A stretch of 64,000 nt of DNA from Erythrobacteraceae bacterium (GCA_024642525.1 JAHEAX010000005.1:62001-126000), one strand, 5' to 3'. Positions 53,087 to 63,450 are shown, counted from the first letter of the stretch. Notes: generated from the sequence alone by a model not told the origin. A program made the numbers and translations.

Positions 53087-54898
53087 TCAGCCGCGCGGTT
53101 TTTTGCCGCCCTTGTATGGCTTTGCATGAACGCGTGGACCGCCCCTGCCGGTCGGGCCTTCTCCGCGCGGGCCCTCACGGCGTGGTCCGTCACGGTTGGG
53201 GCCATCTCGGCGTGGCCCGTCGCGGTTGGGGGCACCACGGGGCGGGCCCTTGCGGTGGGGCTTGCTGTTGTTGCGCGCCTGTTCGCGGGGGCCACCTTCG
53301 GACCGTTCGATGTGAACCGGATCGTCGTCGCCTTCGGCGTTGGCCGTGCGCATCACGGCATCTTCGAACTTGTCGGCAATGGGACGCGGGACCTGGAAGA
53401 AGGTTTCTGCAGGGCCAATCCGGATTGCGCCGATTTCGTTGCGGGTAATATGACCGCGGCGGCACAGCAGCGGCAAAATCCAGCGCGGGTCGGCATTCTG
53501 GCGACGGCCAAGTTCCATGCGGAACCAGACAGTATCTTCAAAGCCGGGGCGGTGCCGGTCCTGCTGTGCTGCCTTGCGTGCTTCGGGCGTGTTCTCGATC
53601 AACTCTTCAGGCTGCGGCATGGATGCGCGGTGGGCGCGGACCAGAGCTGCGGCGATGTCTTCTGGTGAACGTTCCGCCATCAGTTTTGCAGCCAGGTTGC
53701 GGTCTTCCTCGTCCACTTCGACCGGCGCGAGAAGCGCTGTCAGCAACCGTTCGCGGTCCTGCTTCTGGATTTCCTGCGGCGTTGGCGCATTAATCCAGTC
53801 TGCGTTGATCTTTGCACCGCGCAGCATGGATTCAACGCGCTTGCGGCGCGGATAAGGCACCAGGATAACTGCGGTGCCCTTCTTGCCCGCGCGGCCGGTG
53901 CGGCCCGAACGGTGCTGCAATGCTTCTGCATCACGCGGGATTTCGACGTGGATCACGAGGCTTAGCGTGGGCAGGTCGATACCGCGCGCAGCAACGTCAG
54001 TGGCGACACAAACGCGTGCGCGCCGGTCGCGCAGGGCGTGCATCGCCTGGTTGCGTTCAGACTGGGAATGTTCGCCAGACAGGGCAACAACCGCAAAGCC
54101 GCGTTCCTGCAAAGTGGCATGGAGCCTGCGCACATTGTCGCGCGTGGCACAGAACAGCATGGCCGTTTCCGCTTCATGGAAACGCAGCAGGTTCACAACT
54201 GCGTTTTCAATCTCGGACGGGGAAACGGTGACGGCCTGATAGGCAATGTCGCCATGGCCGCGATCATCACCCACGGTGGAAATGCGCAAGGCATCCTGCT
54301 GGTAACGCTTGGCGAGGGCCACGATCTGGCGCGGCATGGTGGCGCTGAACAGCAAGGTCCGGCGGCCTTCGGGCGTCGCGTCGAGAATTTCTTCCAGGTC
54401 TTCGCGGAAGCCCATGTCGAGCATTTCGTCCGCTTCATCCAGAACCACTGCACGAAGCGCGGAAAGTTCCAGCGCGCCGCGTTCAAGATGGTCGCGCAGG
54501 CGGCCAGGCGTGCCGACCACGATCTGTGCGCCGCCACGCAGGGCGCGGCGTTCCTTGGATGCATCCATCCCGCCGACACAAGTGGCGATACGTGCGCCGG
54601 CCTTGCCATAAAGCCACATCAGTTCGCGGCTGACCTGCAGGGCCAGTTCGCGCGTGGGCGCGATGACGAGGGCCAGCGGCGTATTGGCCTGCGGCACGGT
54701 GCCGTCTTTGCCAAGCAGCTGTTCAGCCATTGCGAGGCCGAATGCCACGGTCTTGCCAGAGCCAGTCTGGGCGGACACGACAAGGTCGCGGCCAGAGGCT
54801 TCCGCTTCGATAACAGCTGCCTGTACGGCAGTGGGTTTTTCATAGCCGCGTTCGGCCAGCGCTTCGCCAAGAAATGGCGGGAGATCGGTAAAATTCAT
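53087..54898 (-). CDS. DEAD/DEAH-box RNA helicase with DbpA-like RNA-binding domain
   Basis: A 603-residue ATP-dependent RNA helicase. Motifs in order: Q-motif region YEKPTAVQAAVI, Walker A AQTGSGKT (near residue 43), PTRELA, TPGRL, DEAD (VVLDEADEMLDMGF near 153), SAT (LFSATMPRQ), and the second-lobe motifs ATDVAARGIDLP and HRSGRTGRAGKKG. A DbpA/CsdA RNA-binding domain lies near 450-530 (RWILPLLCRRGHITRNEIGA). The tail (540-603) is a low-complexity array of RDGPNRDGP-like repeats, rich in Arg, Gly and Pro, as in cold-shock and ribosome-assembly helicases. It is divergent from the LacI-type gene and ends at a strong terminator. Confidence 0.94.
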   Translation of the reverse strand: MNFTDLPPFLGEALAERGYEKPTAVQAAVIEAEASGRDLVVSAQTGSGKTVAFGLAMAEQLLGKDGTVPQANTPLALVIAPTRELALQVSRELMWLYGKAGARIATCVGGMDASKERRALRGGAQIVVGTPGRLRDHLERGALELSALRAVVLDEADEMLDMGFREDLEEILDATPEGRRTLLFSATMPRQIVALAKRYQQDALRISTVGDDRGHGDIAYQAVTVSPSEIENAVVNLLRFHEAETAMLFCATRDNVRRLHATLQERGFAVVALSGEHSQSERNQAMHALRDRRARVCVATDVAARGIDLPTLSLVIHVEIPRDAEALQHRSGRTGRAGKKGTAVILVPYPRRKRVESMLRGAKINADWINAPTPQEIQKQDRERLLTALLAPVEVDEEDRNLAAKLMAERSPEDIAAALVRAHRASMPQPEELIENTPEARKAAQQDRHRPGFEDTVWFRMELGRRQNADPRWILPLLCRRGHITRNEIGAIRIGPAETFFQVPRPIADKFEDAVMRTANAEGDDDPVHIERSEGGPREQARNNSKPHRKGPPRGAPNRDGPRRDGPNRDGPRREGPRGEGPTGRGGPRVHAKPYKGGKKPRG

Positions 54899-55171
54899 GG
54901 GACTCGCATCATCAGGGGTCGCATTTGCGACTTGGACAGGGAACGGGTCGGGCTTGTCGCAGTTTTCCTGCGAAGACCAAGGTTTAAAGGCGCGCTACCG
55001 CCAGTGCCGACCGGTCAATTCTGCCGCCCATACACACTTATCACCCGTTTGGCTTCAACTGTTTTTGTGCAAGTGCGAAAAGGCTTGCCAATTGACAGTT
55101 TGCGGTGCCGGATTGCAACCGCTCCGCCGCCGAGGCATAGAGGCCCGAGCGTCTTGAGGGGGTCATTGCAA

Positions 55172-56197
55172 ATGCCGGATCGCAGACCGCGCCCACGCGT
55201 GACATCGTTCGATGTTGCCGAACATGCAGGCGTGAGCCAGTCGACCGTTTCGCGCGCGCTGGCCAATTCCAGCGCCATCACCGAAGCAACGCGTGCACGG
55301 GTCATCAAATCGGCCGAAGAACTCGGCTATATGGTGGATACGCGCGCCGCGCAGCTACGGCAGGGACGCACCGGCACATTGGCCGTGGTCGTCATCTGCC
55401 GCCCGGGCGAAGCGGCGAGCGAGATCAACCCGTTCTATTTCTCCCTGCTCGGCAGCGTGTGTGCTGCTGCATCGGGGCAGGGGTATCAGACGCTGGTATC
55501 CTTCCAGGCTTCGGCGGACCAGCTGTTCGGGAAATATGAAGAAAGCGGCCAGGCAGACGGGGTCATTGTCATCGGCACCACGGCCAATGACGCAGCGTGG
55601 AATTATTTCCGCAGCATCAGCGCGGATAACCGCTCTGTCGTGTTCTGGGGTTCCCCTTTTGACGAACTGGAATGGATCAGGTCGGACAATTACGAAGGCG
55701 GCCTGATTGCGACGCGCCGCCTGATCGAGGCCGGATATCGCAATATCGTGCATCTGGGCGCGGTTGATTCGCCCCAGCGCCAGTTTCGTGAACGCTATGA
55801 AGGCTATGCCCGCGCAATGGCAGATGCGGGCCTTGTTCCGCGACTTCAGGAAGTGGATTACGATGCTGACCGCGAAACGCAAGGCCACAATGCCGTCAGC
55901 GCATTGGTTGCAAAGGGCGAGGCTTTCGATGCCCTGTTCGTGGCATGCGATTCCATTGCGCTGGGGGCCATGGAAGAATTGCGCATCCGCGGGATTTCGG
56001 TGCCGGACCAATGCGGTCTGATCGGATTTGACGGCATACGCGAAGGCATCCACACCTCGCCCCCGCTGACGTCGATCGAACCGGATTTCGACGTGGCAGG
56101 CGCGATGCTGGTTGCCAATGTGCTGGGTGAAAGCAGCCATAGGCTTGCCGAACGCCGGGTTCCGGTCCGGCTTCTGGACCGCGGCAGCGTCAGGTAA
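55172..56197 (+). CDS. LacI-family transcriptional regulator
   Basis: A 341-residue LacI/GalR regulator. The helix-turn-helix and hinge are at the N-terminus (TSFDVAEHAGVSQSTVSRAL, then AITEATRARVIKSAEELGYM), followed by a periplasmic-binding-protein-like effector domain with VVFWGSPFDELEWIRSDNYE and the closing CGLIGFDGIREG near 285-296. The frame is open far upstream (from 54038), but that part is antisense to the helicase; the real start is the ATG at 55172, behind GAGGGGG. No sugar or nucleoside uptake genes are adjacent, so its effector and targets are unknown; an unrelated methionine operon follows. Confidence 0.9.
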   Translation: MPDRRPRPRVTSFDVAEHAGVSQSTVSRALANSSAITEATRARVIKSAEELGYMVDTRAAQLRQGRTGTLAVVVICRPGEAASEINPFYFSLLGSVCAAASGQGYQTLVSFQASADQLFGKYEESGQADGVIVIGTTANDAAWNYFRSISADNRSVVFWGSPFDELEWIRSDNYEGGLIATRRLIEAGYRNIVHLGAVDSPQRQFRERYEGYARAMADAGLVPRLQEVDYDADRETQGHNAVSALVAKGEAFDALFVACDSIALGAMEELRIRGISVPDQCGLIGFDGIREGIHTSPPLTSIEPDFDVAGAMLVANVLGESSHRLAERRVPVRLLDRGSVR

Positions 56198-56337
56198 GGC
56201 AGGCCCGCCGTTGGCGCGAAACGGGGTTTATTGATCTTTCTTTCTAAATGGCGTGGGCGTTGCTGCCCTGATCATTACCTGCGTCACGGCTGTTGATGGC
56301 CGATTAATCAGGCGCGATAGAAAAACCTCGCTTGCAG

Positions 56338-56357
56338 ATATAAGAATATCTTTATAT
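56338..56357 (+). promoter_or_regulatory. Predicted SahR operator
   Basis: ATATAAGAATATCTTTATAT is a 20-base dyad with 16 symmetric positions, an AT island in GC-rich DNA. It ends 12 bases before the ATG of the ArsR-type/methyltransferase regulator gene that opens the methionine operon, so binding would block transcription or translation initiation. Similar AT-rich dyads are described for SahR sites in proteobacteria. Confidence 0.65.
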
Positions 56358-56369
56358 TCCATTCTGACA

Positions 56370-57356
56370 ATGCGAACTGAAACCATCATTCGGGCTCTTG
56401 CGGACCCGACCCGGCTCAGGATCATGCGTCTTATTGGCGTGATGGAACTGGCTGTGGGCGAACTTGCGCAAGTGCTCGGCCAAAGCCAGCCGCGCGTTTC
56501 GCGCCATGTCGGCATCCTGTGCGATGCAGGTCTTTCAGAACGCCACCGTGAAGGAAGCTGGGTCTTCCTGCGCGCAAGCACGGGCCGTGAACGTGGCAGC
56601 CCGATCGGCGAAGCAGTCGCCCATCTGCTGGCAATTGCAGAGCGCGAAGACGAGGCATTTGCCAAGGTCTGTGATGACGACCGGAAGCATCTGGCAGCTA
56701 TCCGCGCGACGCGCGAGGAAAATGCCGCCAGTTTCTTTGCTGCCCATGCGGAAGACTGGGACCAGCTGCGCAGTCTGCACAGCCCGGACCAGATGGTTGA
56801 AGAACGTCTGGTAGAAGCCTTGGGCGACCAGGGATTGGGCAATGTGCTCGACATCGGCACCGGGACAGGGCGGATGGCAGAACTGTTCGCACCTCGTGCC
56901 GATACGATAGTGGCCCTGGACAAGAGCCTCGACATGCTGAGAGTGGCGCGCGCCAAGCTGCAGCATCTGCCGGCCGATGCTGTCGAACTGGTGCAGGGCG
57001 ATTTTGGCGCACTGCCATTCGGACCTGAAAGGTTCGATACGGTTCTGCTCCATCAGGTCCTTCATTTTGCGCAGGACCCCGCCGCTGCCCTTATCGAAGC
57101 TGCACGCGTCACTCGGCCTAGCGGACGTATCGCGATCATCGATTTTGCGGGCCACGCCCGTGAAGAACTGCGGGACCGGTATGCCCATGCGCGGCTTGGC
57201 TTCACTGATGGTGCCATGGCCAGCATGCTGTCGGACGCTGGCTACAAGCCCTTGCCGCCTATCGCGCTCAAAGGCGGGGAACTGGTTGTAAAAATCTGGC
57301 TGGGCCTGCGCGGCGCTGGCCTTGAACCTGTCGAAACTGAAAAGAGCTACTCATGA
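56370..57356 (+). CDS. sahR: ArsR-family regulator fused to SAM-dependent methyltransferase (SahR type)
   Basis: A 328-residue fusion. The N-terminal 90 residues form an ArsR winged helix (MRTETIIRALADPTRLRIMR; LAQVLGQSQPRVSRHVGILC), and the rest is a class I methyltransferase fold with SAM motif NVLDIGTGTGRMAELFAP near residue 160. In alphaproteobacteria this architecture next to metF and metH is the S-adenosylhomocysteine-responsive regulator SahR, controlling the methionine cycle. I placed the start at 56370; there is no clear Shine-Dalgarno there, and the longer frame upstream would swallow the operator at 56338-56357. The stop overlaps the metF start (ATGA). Confidence 0.87.
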   Translation: MRTETIIRALADPTRLRIMRLIGVMELAVGELAQVLGQSQPRVSRHVGILCDAGLSERHREGSWVFLRASTGRERGSPIGEAVAHLLAIAEREDEAFAKVCDDDRKHLAAIRATREENAASFFAAHAEDWDQLRSLHSPDQMVEERLVEALGDQGLGNVLDIGTGTGRMAELFAPRADTIVALDKSLDMLRVARAKLQHLPADAVELVQGDFGALPFGPERFDTVLLHQVLHFAQDPAAALIEAARVTRPSGRIAIIDFAGHAREELRDRYAHARLGFTDGAMASMLSDAGYKPLPPIALKGGELVVKIWLGLRGAGLEPVETEKSYS

Positions 57357-58282
57357 CCATTCCCCTCGATGTCTCGGATGAGGCGAAGCGGGCGTTTGAC
57401 GCGCCGCTTTTCGCATCCCTGCCGGGCGACATTTCCGCTTCCTTCGAATTTTTCCCGCCCAAGACCGAGAAAATGGAAGCGATGCTGTGGGATTCGGTCC
57501 AGCAGCTGAAGCCGCTTGGTCCCGACTTTGTATCGGTAACCTATGGCGCAGGCGGCTCAACCCGCGAACGCACACATAATACGGTCGCCCGGATCATTGC
57601 AGAGGCACACATCCCTGCGGCCGCGCATCTTACCTGCGTCGATGCGTCAAAGGCGGAAATCCGCGAAGTGGCCGAGCATTATTGGGAAGCCGGCGTGCGT
57701 CACATCGTCGCGCTGAGGGGCGACATGGGCGAACCAGGTGCGCCTTTTGTCCCGCACCCTGATGGCTATGCCAATGCCGCCGAACTGGTCGCAGGCCTGA
57801 AGAAAATTGCCGATTTCGACATTTCGGTGGCGGCTTATCCCGAAACCCATCCCGATGCGGTTTGCCCCGATAGCGATATCGACAATCTGAAGCGCAAACT
57901 GGATGCCGGTGCCAGCCGAGCGATCACGCAGTTCTTCTTTTCGCCAGAAGTTTTCTTCCGGTTTAAGGACAAGCTTGCTGCCAAGGGTATCGATGCGCCA
58001 ATCCTGCCGGGCATCCTGCCGGTGACCAATGTGGCGCAGGCCCGAAAGTTTGCAGGTGCCTGCGGTGCCGAAATACCGGCATGGATGGACGGACTTTTCG
58101 AGGGGCTGGATGAACGCCCTGCAGCGCGCCAACTGGTTGCCGCCACGATTTCTGCCGAACTGTGCCGCCGTCTTTATGCAGGCGGCGTTCGCCAGTTCCA
58201 TTTCTACACTTTGAACAGGGCCGATCTTGCCTATGCGATCTGCCATTTGCTCGGCATGCGCCCGAACGGGGAAAACCAATGA
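57353..58282 (+). CDS. metF: Methylenetetrahydrofolate reductase
   Basis: A 309-residue FAD enzyme reducing 5,10-methylene-THF to 5-methyl-THF, the methyl donor for MetH. Family segments: SFEFFPPKTEKMEAMLWDSV near residue 31, FVSVTYGAGGSTRERTH near 58, HIVALRGDMGEPG near 120, ITQFFFSPEVFFRF near 190 and ILPGILPVTNVAQARKFA near 217. It overlaps the regulator gene by four bases upstream and the metH N-terminal gene by four bases downstream, so the operon is tightly coupled. Confidence 0.96.
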   Translation: MTIPLDVSDEAKRAFDAPLFASLPGDISASFEFFPPKTEKMEAMLWDSVQQLKPLGPDFVSVTYGAGGSTRERTHNTVARIIAEAHIPAAAHLTCVDASKAEIREVAEHYWEAGVRHIVALRGDMGEPGAPFVPHPDGYANAAELVAGLKKIADFDISVAAYPETHPDAVCPDSDIDNLKRKLDAGASRAITQFFFSPEVFFRFKDKLAAKGIDAPILPGILPVTNVAQARKFAGACGAEIPAWMDGLFEGLDERPAARQLVAATISAELCRRLYAGGVRQFHFYTLNRADLAYAICHLLGMRPNGENQ

Positions 58283-59325
58283 CGCCGCGTGAAAGGCTGA
58301 AGGCCGAAGCAGCCAAGCGCGTGCTTATTTTCGATGGCGCGTTTGGCACACAGATCCAGAGTCGCAAGCTGCAGGAAGCCGATTACGCTGGCAACCTTGG
58401 GCTTTCGGCAGATCAGAAGGGCAACAATGATATTCTGGCGCTGACCAGGCCCGATGTGATTTCCGAAATTACCCGCGCTTACTTCGAGGCAGGTTCGGAC
58501 GTGGTTTCGACCAACACGTTTTCTGCCAACATCATTTCGCAGGCCGATTACGCGGCAGAGCATCTGGTTGCGGAAATCAACCTTGCGTCAGGCCGGATCG
58601 CCCGCGCGCTGGCGGATGAATATGAGGCGAAGGATGGTCGCCCGCGGTTTGTTGCAGGCGCAATCGGGCCGACCAACAAGACCCTGTCGCTCTCGCCCGA
58701 TGTGGAAGACCCCGGCTTCCGCGAGATTACTTTCGACTATCTGGTGGATGTCTATCACCAGCAGGCTGCCGCGCTGGTTGAAGGGGGTGCCGATTTCATC
58801 CTGGTTGAAACCATTTTCGATACGCTGAATGCCAAGGCCGCCATCTTTGCCATCCGCAAGCTGGAGCGCGAATTGGGGCGTGATGTGCCGATCATGCTTT
58901 CCATGACGCTGACCGATCTTTCGGGGCGGAACCTGTCGGGCCACACGGTGGAGGCGTTCTGGTACGCCGTCCGCCATGCCAACCCTGTCACCATCGGCCT
59001 CAATTGTTCGTTCGGCGCAGAACAGCTGCGGCCGCATATCCAGCTGCTCAGCCGGATCGCGGACACGCTGCTGCTGGCCTATCCCAATGCGGGCCTGCCC
59101 AATGAACTGGGCGAATATGACGAAGAACCCCACACCACTGCGGGCCTCGTTTCCGAATGGGCAGATCATGGCCAGGTGAATATTCTGGGCGGGTGCTGCG
59201 GCTCAACGCCGGAACATATTTCGGCCATTGCCGCAGCTGTCGCAGGCTCTGCCCCGCGTGAAATTCCCCGGCCCGCCACCGTGACCCGGCTTGCCGGGCT
59301 CGAACCTTTTACCTTGGCCGCCTGA
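58279..59325 (+). CDS. metH: Methionine synthase, homocysteine-binding subunit (split MetH, N-terminal part)
   Basis: A 348-residue protein equal to the first module of cobalamin-dependent MetH, the zinc-containing homocysteine S-methyltransferase barrel. It begins [20 protein letters not shown] and carries the zinc ligands: one Cys in [15 protein letters not shown] near residue 240 and the Cys pair in [14 protein letters not shown] near 305. The start is the ATG at 58279, overlapping the metF stop (ATGA). The rest of MetH is encoded by the next gene, 17 bases on, so the enzyme works as two polypeptides; the break falls at the natural domain linker, so this is a stable split rather than a frameshift. 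Confidence 0.94.
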   Translation: MTPRERLKAEAAKRVLIFDGAFGTQIQSRKLQEADYAGNLGLSADQKGNNDILALTRPDVISEITRAYFEAGSDVVSTNTFSANIISQADYAAEHLVAEINLASGRIARALADEYEAKDGRPRFVAGAIGPTNKTLSLSPDVEDPGFREITFDYLVDVYHQQAAALVEGGADFILVETIFDTLNAKAAIFAIRKLERELGRDVPIMLSMTLTDLSGRNLSGHTVEAFWYAVRHANPVTIGLNCSFGAEQLRPHIQLLSRIADTLLLAYPNAGLPNELGEYDEEPHTTAGLVSEWADHGQVNILGGCCGSTPEHISAIAAAVAGSAPREIPRPATVTRLAGLEPFTLAA

Positions 59326-59342
59326 AGGCGACAGGACAGAAA

Positions 59343-61967
59343 ATGACCACTCCTACTGGATCGCAGTTCGTGAACATCGGCGAACGAACGAACGTGACCG
59401 GATCTGCCCGGTTCAAGAAACTTGTCATGGCAGACGATTACGCAGCAGCCGTCGAAGTGGCGCGCCAGCAGGTCGATAATGGCGCGCAGATCATCGATGT
59501 GAACATGGATGAAGGCCTGCTCGATGCAGTCCACGCCATGACCACCTTTCTCAAGCTGATTGCCGCAGAACCGGATATTGCCCGTGTTCCGGTGATGATC
59601 GACAGTTCCAAGTGGGATGTCATCGAACAGGGTCTGAAATGCGTTTCGGGCAAGCCGATCGTCAATTCCATTTCCATGAAGGAAGGCGAAGAAGCCTTCC
59701 TCGAACAAGCGCGCAAATGCATGGATTACGGCGCTGCCGTAGTGGTGATGGCATTCGATGAAACGGGCCAGGCCGATACAAAACAGCGCAAGGTCGAGAT
59801 TTGCGCGCGTGCGTATGATTTGCTGACCGGCATTGGTTTCCCGCCTGAAGATATCATTTTCGACCCCAACATTTTCGCTGTCGCGACCGGTATTGAAGAC
59901 CATGATCGCTATGGCCTCGATTTCATCGAAGCCGTGCGCGAGATCAAGGCGCGCTGCCCCCATGCCAAGACATCAGGCGGCCTTTCGAACCTCAGCTTCA
60001 GCTTCCGCGGCAATGAAACCGTGCGCCGGGCCATGCATTCGGTGTTTCTTTACCACGCCATCCCTGCGGGGCTGGACATGGCCATCGTCAATGCCGGGCA
60101 GCTCGACATTTATGACCAGATCGACCCTGTGCTGCGCGAAGCATGCGAGGATGTGATCCTGATGCGGCCGGTGGCAGGTGATGCCACGGCCACCGAACGG
60201 CTGATCGACCTTGCCGAAAGCTACAAGGGCCAGGACCCTGTGGCCGAAAAACAGGCTGCCGAATGGCGCGGCTGGCCGGTTGAAAAACGCCTCGAACATG
60301 CACTGGTGAAGGGTATCGATGCCGACATCGTGTCCGATACCGAAGAAATGCGCGCATTGACCGAACAGCGCGGCGGACGGCCGATCGAAGTGATCGAAGG
60401 TCCGCTGATGGACGGCATGAACGTGGTTGGCGACCTGTTCGGCAGCGGCCAGATGTTCCTGCCGCAAGTGGTGAAGTCCGCCCGTGTCATGAAAAAGGCT
60501 GTTGCCCACCTCATTCCCTTCATCGAAGCGGAAAAGGAAGAAGGCGCAAAAGCCAAGGGCAAGATCATCATGGCGACCGTGAAGGGCGACGTGCATGATA
60601 TCGGCAAGAATATCGTCGGCGTGGTCCTGCAGTGCAACGGCTATGAAGTAATCGACCTCGGCGTCATGGTGCCATGGCCAAAAATCCTCGAAACCACGAA
60701 AGCCGAAGGAGCGGATATGATCGGTCTCTCCGGTCTTATCACTCCGTCGCTCGACGAAATGGTAACCGTGGCGGAAGAAATGCAGCGTGCCGGCATGACC
60801 ATGCCGCTGCTGATCGGCGGTGCGACCACAAGCAAGGTGCATACTGCGCTCAGGATCGAACCGGCCTATACCGGCCCTGTCATTCATGTGCTGGATGCCA
60901 GCCGTGCTGTCGGTGTGGCGTCGAAGCTGTTGTCTGACACTCTGCGCGATGATTTTGTAGCTGAAGTCGCCGCCGATTATGCCCATGTGCGCGATGTGCG
61001 GGCGGGCAAGGTTCAAAGCGATCTGTTGAGCCTGCAGGATGCGCGGGCAAACGGTTTTGTCGCTGACATGAGCGACAAGTCAGCCCCGCCGCTGGAACCG
61101 GGCATTCATGTGTTTGAAGACTGGTCGCTGGCAGACCTGCGTGAATGCATCGACTGGACACCGTTTTTCCGCGCGTGGGAACTTCACGGCACCTATCCCG
61201 CGATACTGAAAGATGAAGTCGTCGGCGAAAGCGCGCAGTCGCTGTTCGAAGATGCGCAGGCGATGCTGGACCGGATAATCAGCGAGAAATGGCTGACCGC
61301 CAAGGCTGTCTGCGGCTTCTGGCCCTGCGCGCGAGACGGCGATGATGTGACCATCCATCTTGAAACAGAAGATCACGTGGTCATTCCGTTCTTGCGCCAG
61401 CAGGTGAAGAAATCGCGCGACAGGGCCAATTACTGCCTTGCCGATTTCATCGATCCGGTAGGCGACTGGATTGGCGGCTTTGCCGTGGGTATCCACGGGA
61501 TTGACGAACATTCGGCACGTTTCCAGGCGGAAAATGACGATTATTCGGACATCCTTCTGAAGGCGCTGGCCGACCGTTTTGCCGAAGCAATGGCAGAACG
61601 GCTGCACCAGCATGTGCGGACGGATTTGTGGGGCTATTCCCCTGCCGAGCAGCTGACCAACGAAGCGCTGATCAAGGAACAATATCGCGGTATCCGGCCT
61701 GCGCCTGGCTATCCTGCCTGCCCTGACCATAGCCTCAAGCCGATCCTGTTCGACTTGCTGGATGCGCCGGGCAATGCCGGTCTGACGCTGACTGAAAGCT
61801 ATGCGATGTGGCCGACTTCGGCAGTGAGCGGATTCTATTTCTCCCACCCTGATTCGTCATATTTCGGCGTGGCGCGCATCGGGCGCGACCAGCTGGAAGA
61901 CTATGCGGCGCGGCGCGGGGTTGATCTTTCCACCGCAGAACGCTGGCTGAGGCCCAATCTCGATTGA
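59343..61967 (+). CDS. metH: Methionine synthase, folate/cobalamin/activation subunit (split MetH, C-terminal part)
   Basis: An 874-residue protein with the remaining MetH modules in order: the pterin-binding domain ([20 protein letters not shown] at the start, [11 protein letters not shown] near 55, [19 protein letters not shown] near 90), the B12 cap and binding domain (DVHDIGKN with the cobalt-ligating His418, then [14 protein letters not shown]), and the SAM-dependent reactivation domain in the last 300 residues ([19 protein letters not shown] near 785). It transfers methyl from 5-methyl-THF through cobalamin to homocysteine bound on the partner protein. Downstream lies a hairpin and then the glycine riboswitch. 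Confidence 0.96.
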   Translation: MTTPTGSQFVNIGERTNVTGSARFKKLVMADDYAAAVEVARQQVDNGAQIIDVNMDEGLLDAVHAMTTFLKLIAAEPDIARVPVMIDSSKWDVIEQGLKCVSGKPIVNSISMKEGEEAFLEQARKCMDYGAAVVVMAFDETGQADTKQRKVEICARAYDLLTGIGFPPEDIIFDPNIFAVATGIEDHDRYGLDFIEAVREIKARCPHAKTSGGLSNLSFSFRGNETVRRAMHSVFLYHAIPAGLDMAIVNAGQLDIYDQIDPVLREACEDVILMRPVAGDATATERLIDLAESYKGQDPVAEKQAAEWRGWPVEKRLEHALVKGIDADIVSDTEEMRALTEQRGGRPIEVIEGPLMDGMNVVGDLFGSGQMFLPQVVKSARVMKKAVAHLIPFIEAEKEEGAKAKGKIIMATVKGDVHDIGKNIVGVVLQCNGYEVIDLGVMVPWPKILETTKAEGADMIGLSGLITPSLDEMVTVAEEMQRAGMTMPLLIGGATTSKVHTALRIEPAYTGPVIHVLDASRAVGVASKLLSDTLRDDFVAEVAADYAHVRDVRAGKVQSDLLSLQDARANGFVADMSDKSAPPLEPGIHVFEDWSLADLRECIDWTPFFRAWELHGTYPAILKDEVVGESAQSLFEDAQAMLDRIISEKWLTAKAVCGFWPCARDGDDVTIHLETEDHVVIPFLRQQVKKSRDRANYCLADFIDPVGDWIGGFAVGIHGIDEHSARFQAENDDYSDILLKALADRFAEAMAERLHQHVRTDLWGYSPAEQLTNEALIKEQYRGIRPAPGYPACPDHSLKPILFDLLDAPGNAGLTLTESYAMWPTSAVSGFYFSHPDSSYFGVARIGRDQLEDYAARRGVDLSTAERWLRPNLD

Positions 61968-62022
61968 CCGCAACACTGCAATCGACCAAAGGATTTTTGT
62001 CGCCGGGGGAGTGATTCCCCGG

Positions 62023-62240
62023 CCACATCGCGGGAGAGATCGCATGCTTTTGCCGGCATGCGGCGCCGAAGGAGCAACCGCCCCGGAAACTCTCAGGCAA
62101 ATGGACCGCGATGTGGCAGACACTCTGGAAAGCGAATTTCGGCTAATGCAATAGGCCGCGGTTCCACCGAAGGGGTAATCCTGCACCGCCTGCGACCGGC
62201 GGTCAGGGCGAAGCTCTCAGGTTTCCCGACAGAGGGGGTG
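62023..62240 (+). ncRNA. Tandem glycine riboswitch (gcvT leader)
   Basis: Two glycine aptamers precede gcvT. Aptamer 1 is closed by a perfect 11-bp P1 stem (CCACATCGCGG, 62023-62033, with CCGCGATGTGG, 62106-62116) and contains GGGAGAG, GCCGAAGGAGCAA and AAACTCTCAGGCAAA. The linker ACTCTGGAAAG follows, then aptamer 2 with CCACCGAAGGGGTAATCC and CTCTCAGGTTTCCCGACAGAG. Tandem glycine riboswitches activate glycine-cleavage genes when glycine is abundant. No terminator is seen between aptamer 2 and the GTG start, so control of translation initiation is more likely. A 9-bp hairpin (62002-62023) sits directly before aptamer 1. Confidence 0.95.
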
Positions 62241-62292
62241 TGGTGAAAGTGCTTCTGCGCGGGGCATTGCCATATCTGCCGGGGACTGCCGA

Positions 62293-63450
62293 GTGAGCGA
62301 AGACCAGACCGAAACCCATCCAGACGATCTGCCTGAAGTGCAGGTGCTGCCGCTTGACGCGTGGCACCGGACGAAAGGCGGCCGGATGGTCGATTTCGCA
62401 GGCTATCAGATGCCCATCCAGTATGAAGGCATCGTTGCCGAACATGACTGGACGCGCAGCCATGCCTCGCTGTTTGACGTGAGCCATATGGGGCAGCTCT
62501 CGCTCGAGGGCGAAGGCGCGGCAGAGGCGCTGGAGACCCTGCTGCCGGGCGACATTACCGGGCTGAAGCCGGGGCGGATGCGCTATTCGCTGATGCTTGA
62601 TGAAAACGGCGGCGTGCTGGACGATCTGATCGTCACCAATGTCGGCCAGCATCTGGGACTGGTTGTGAACGGCGCGGTAAAATGGGATGATATTGCCCAT
62701 CTGCGCGAACATCTGCCCGATGAAATCACCCTGACGCACCATGCCGAGCAGGCATTGCTGGCATTGCAGGGGCCGGAAGCCGCCGCTGTGCTTGAAACGA
62801 TAATTCCAGGGGTTGGCGAACTGGTCTTCATGACGGCTGGCGGTTTTGACTGGAACGGCACATCCGTCTGGGTCAGCCGCGCGGGATATACCGGTGAAGA
62901 CGGCTTTGAAATCTCCGTTCCTGCCGACAAGGCCGAGGCGCTGGCCAATGCGTTGGTGGCTGACAGCAGGGTAAAGCCTGCTGGTCTTGGCGCGCGCGAC
63001 AGCCTGCGGCTGGAAGCCGGCTTACCGCTTTACGGGCATGATCTAGATACAGATATCGACCCTGTTTCTGCCGATCTCCTGTTTGCGCTGACGAAGAAAC
63101 GCCGCGAAACGGGCGGCTGGATGGGCCATGAAAGCGTGGCCCGCGTTTTGGCGCAAGGGCCGTCTGTGAAACGCATTGGCCTGGTGCTGGACGGACGTTT
63201 GCCTGCCCGCGAAGGCGCGTTGGTGTTTGCCGGTGATACGCAAGTGGGCAAGGTCACATCGGGCGGATTTTCGCCCACGCTCGGCCATCCCGTTGCCATG
63301 GCCTATGTCGCGATATCACACGCGGCCATTGGCACCCCCTTGCAACTCGAAGTCAGGGGCAAACGGCTGGATGCGCGCGTCGCGCCGATGCCGTTTGTGC
63401 CGCAGAATTACTATCGTGGTCCAACTTCCATTTCAGGAGACCCAAAATGA
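62293..63450 (+). CDS. gcvT: Glycine cleavage system aminomethyltransferase T protein
   Basis: A 385-residue T-protein that releases ammonia from the lipoyl-bound aminomethyl group and makes 5,10-methylene-THF. It shows [31 protein letters not shown] near residue 59, the Asp/Glu region [13 protein letters not shown] near 195, and [19 protein letters not shown] near 233. The start is GTG at 62293 with only a weak ribosome binding site, which would suit riboswitch control of initiation. Compared with the family it has about 20 extra residues at the N-terminus. Its stop overlaps the gcvH start. Confidence 0.95.
   Translation: MSEDQTETHPDDLPEVQVLPLDAWHRTKGGRMVDFAGYQMPIQYEGIVAEHDWTRSHASLFDVSHMGQLSLEGEGAAEALETLLPGDITGLKPGRMRYSLMLDENGGVLDDLIVTNVGQHLGLVVNGAVKWDDIAHLREHLPDEITLTHHAEQALLALQGPEAAAVLETIIPGVGELVFMTAGGFDWNGTSVWVSRAGYTGEDGFEISVPADKAEALANALVADSRVKPAGLGARDSLRLEAGLPLYGHDLDTDIDPVSADLLFALTKKRRETGGWMGHESVARVLAQGPSVKRIGLVLDGRLPAREGALVFAGDTQVGKVTSGGFSPTLGHPVAMAYVAISHAAIGTPLQLEVRGKRLDARVAPMPFVPQNYYRGPTSISGDPK

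Noticed and set aside
54038-55171. Upstream extension of the LacI-regulator frame
   Set aside because: The extension is antisense to the DEAD-box helicase; the LacI helix-turn-helix begins right after the ATG at 55172, which has its own ribosome binding site.
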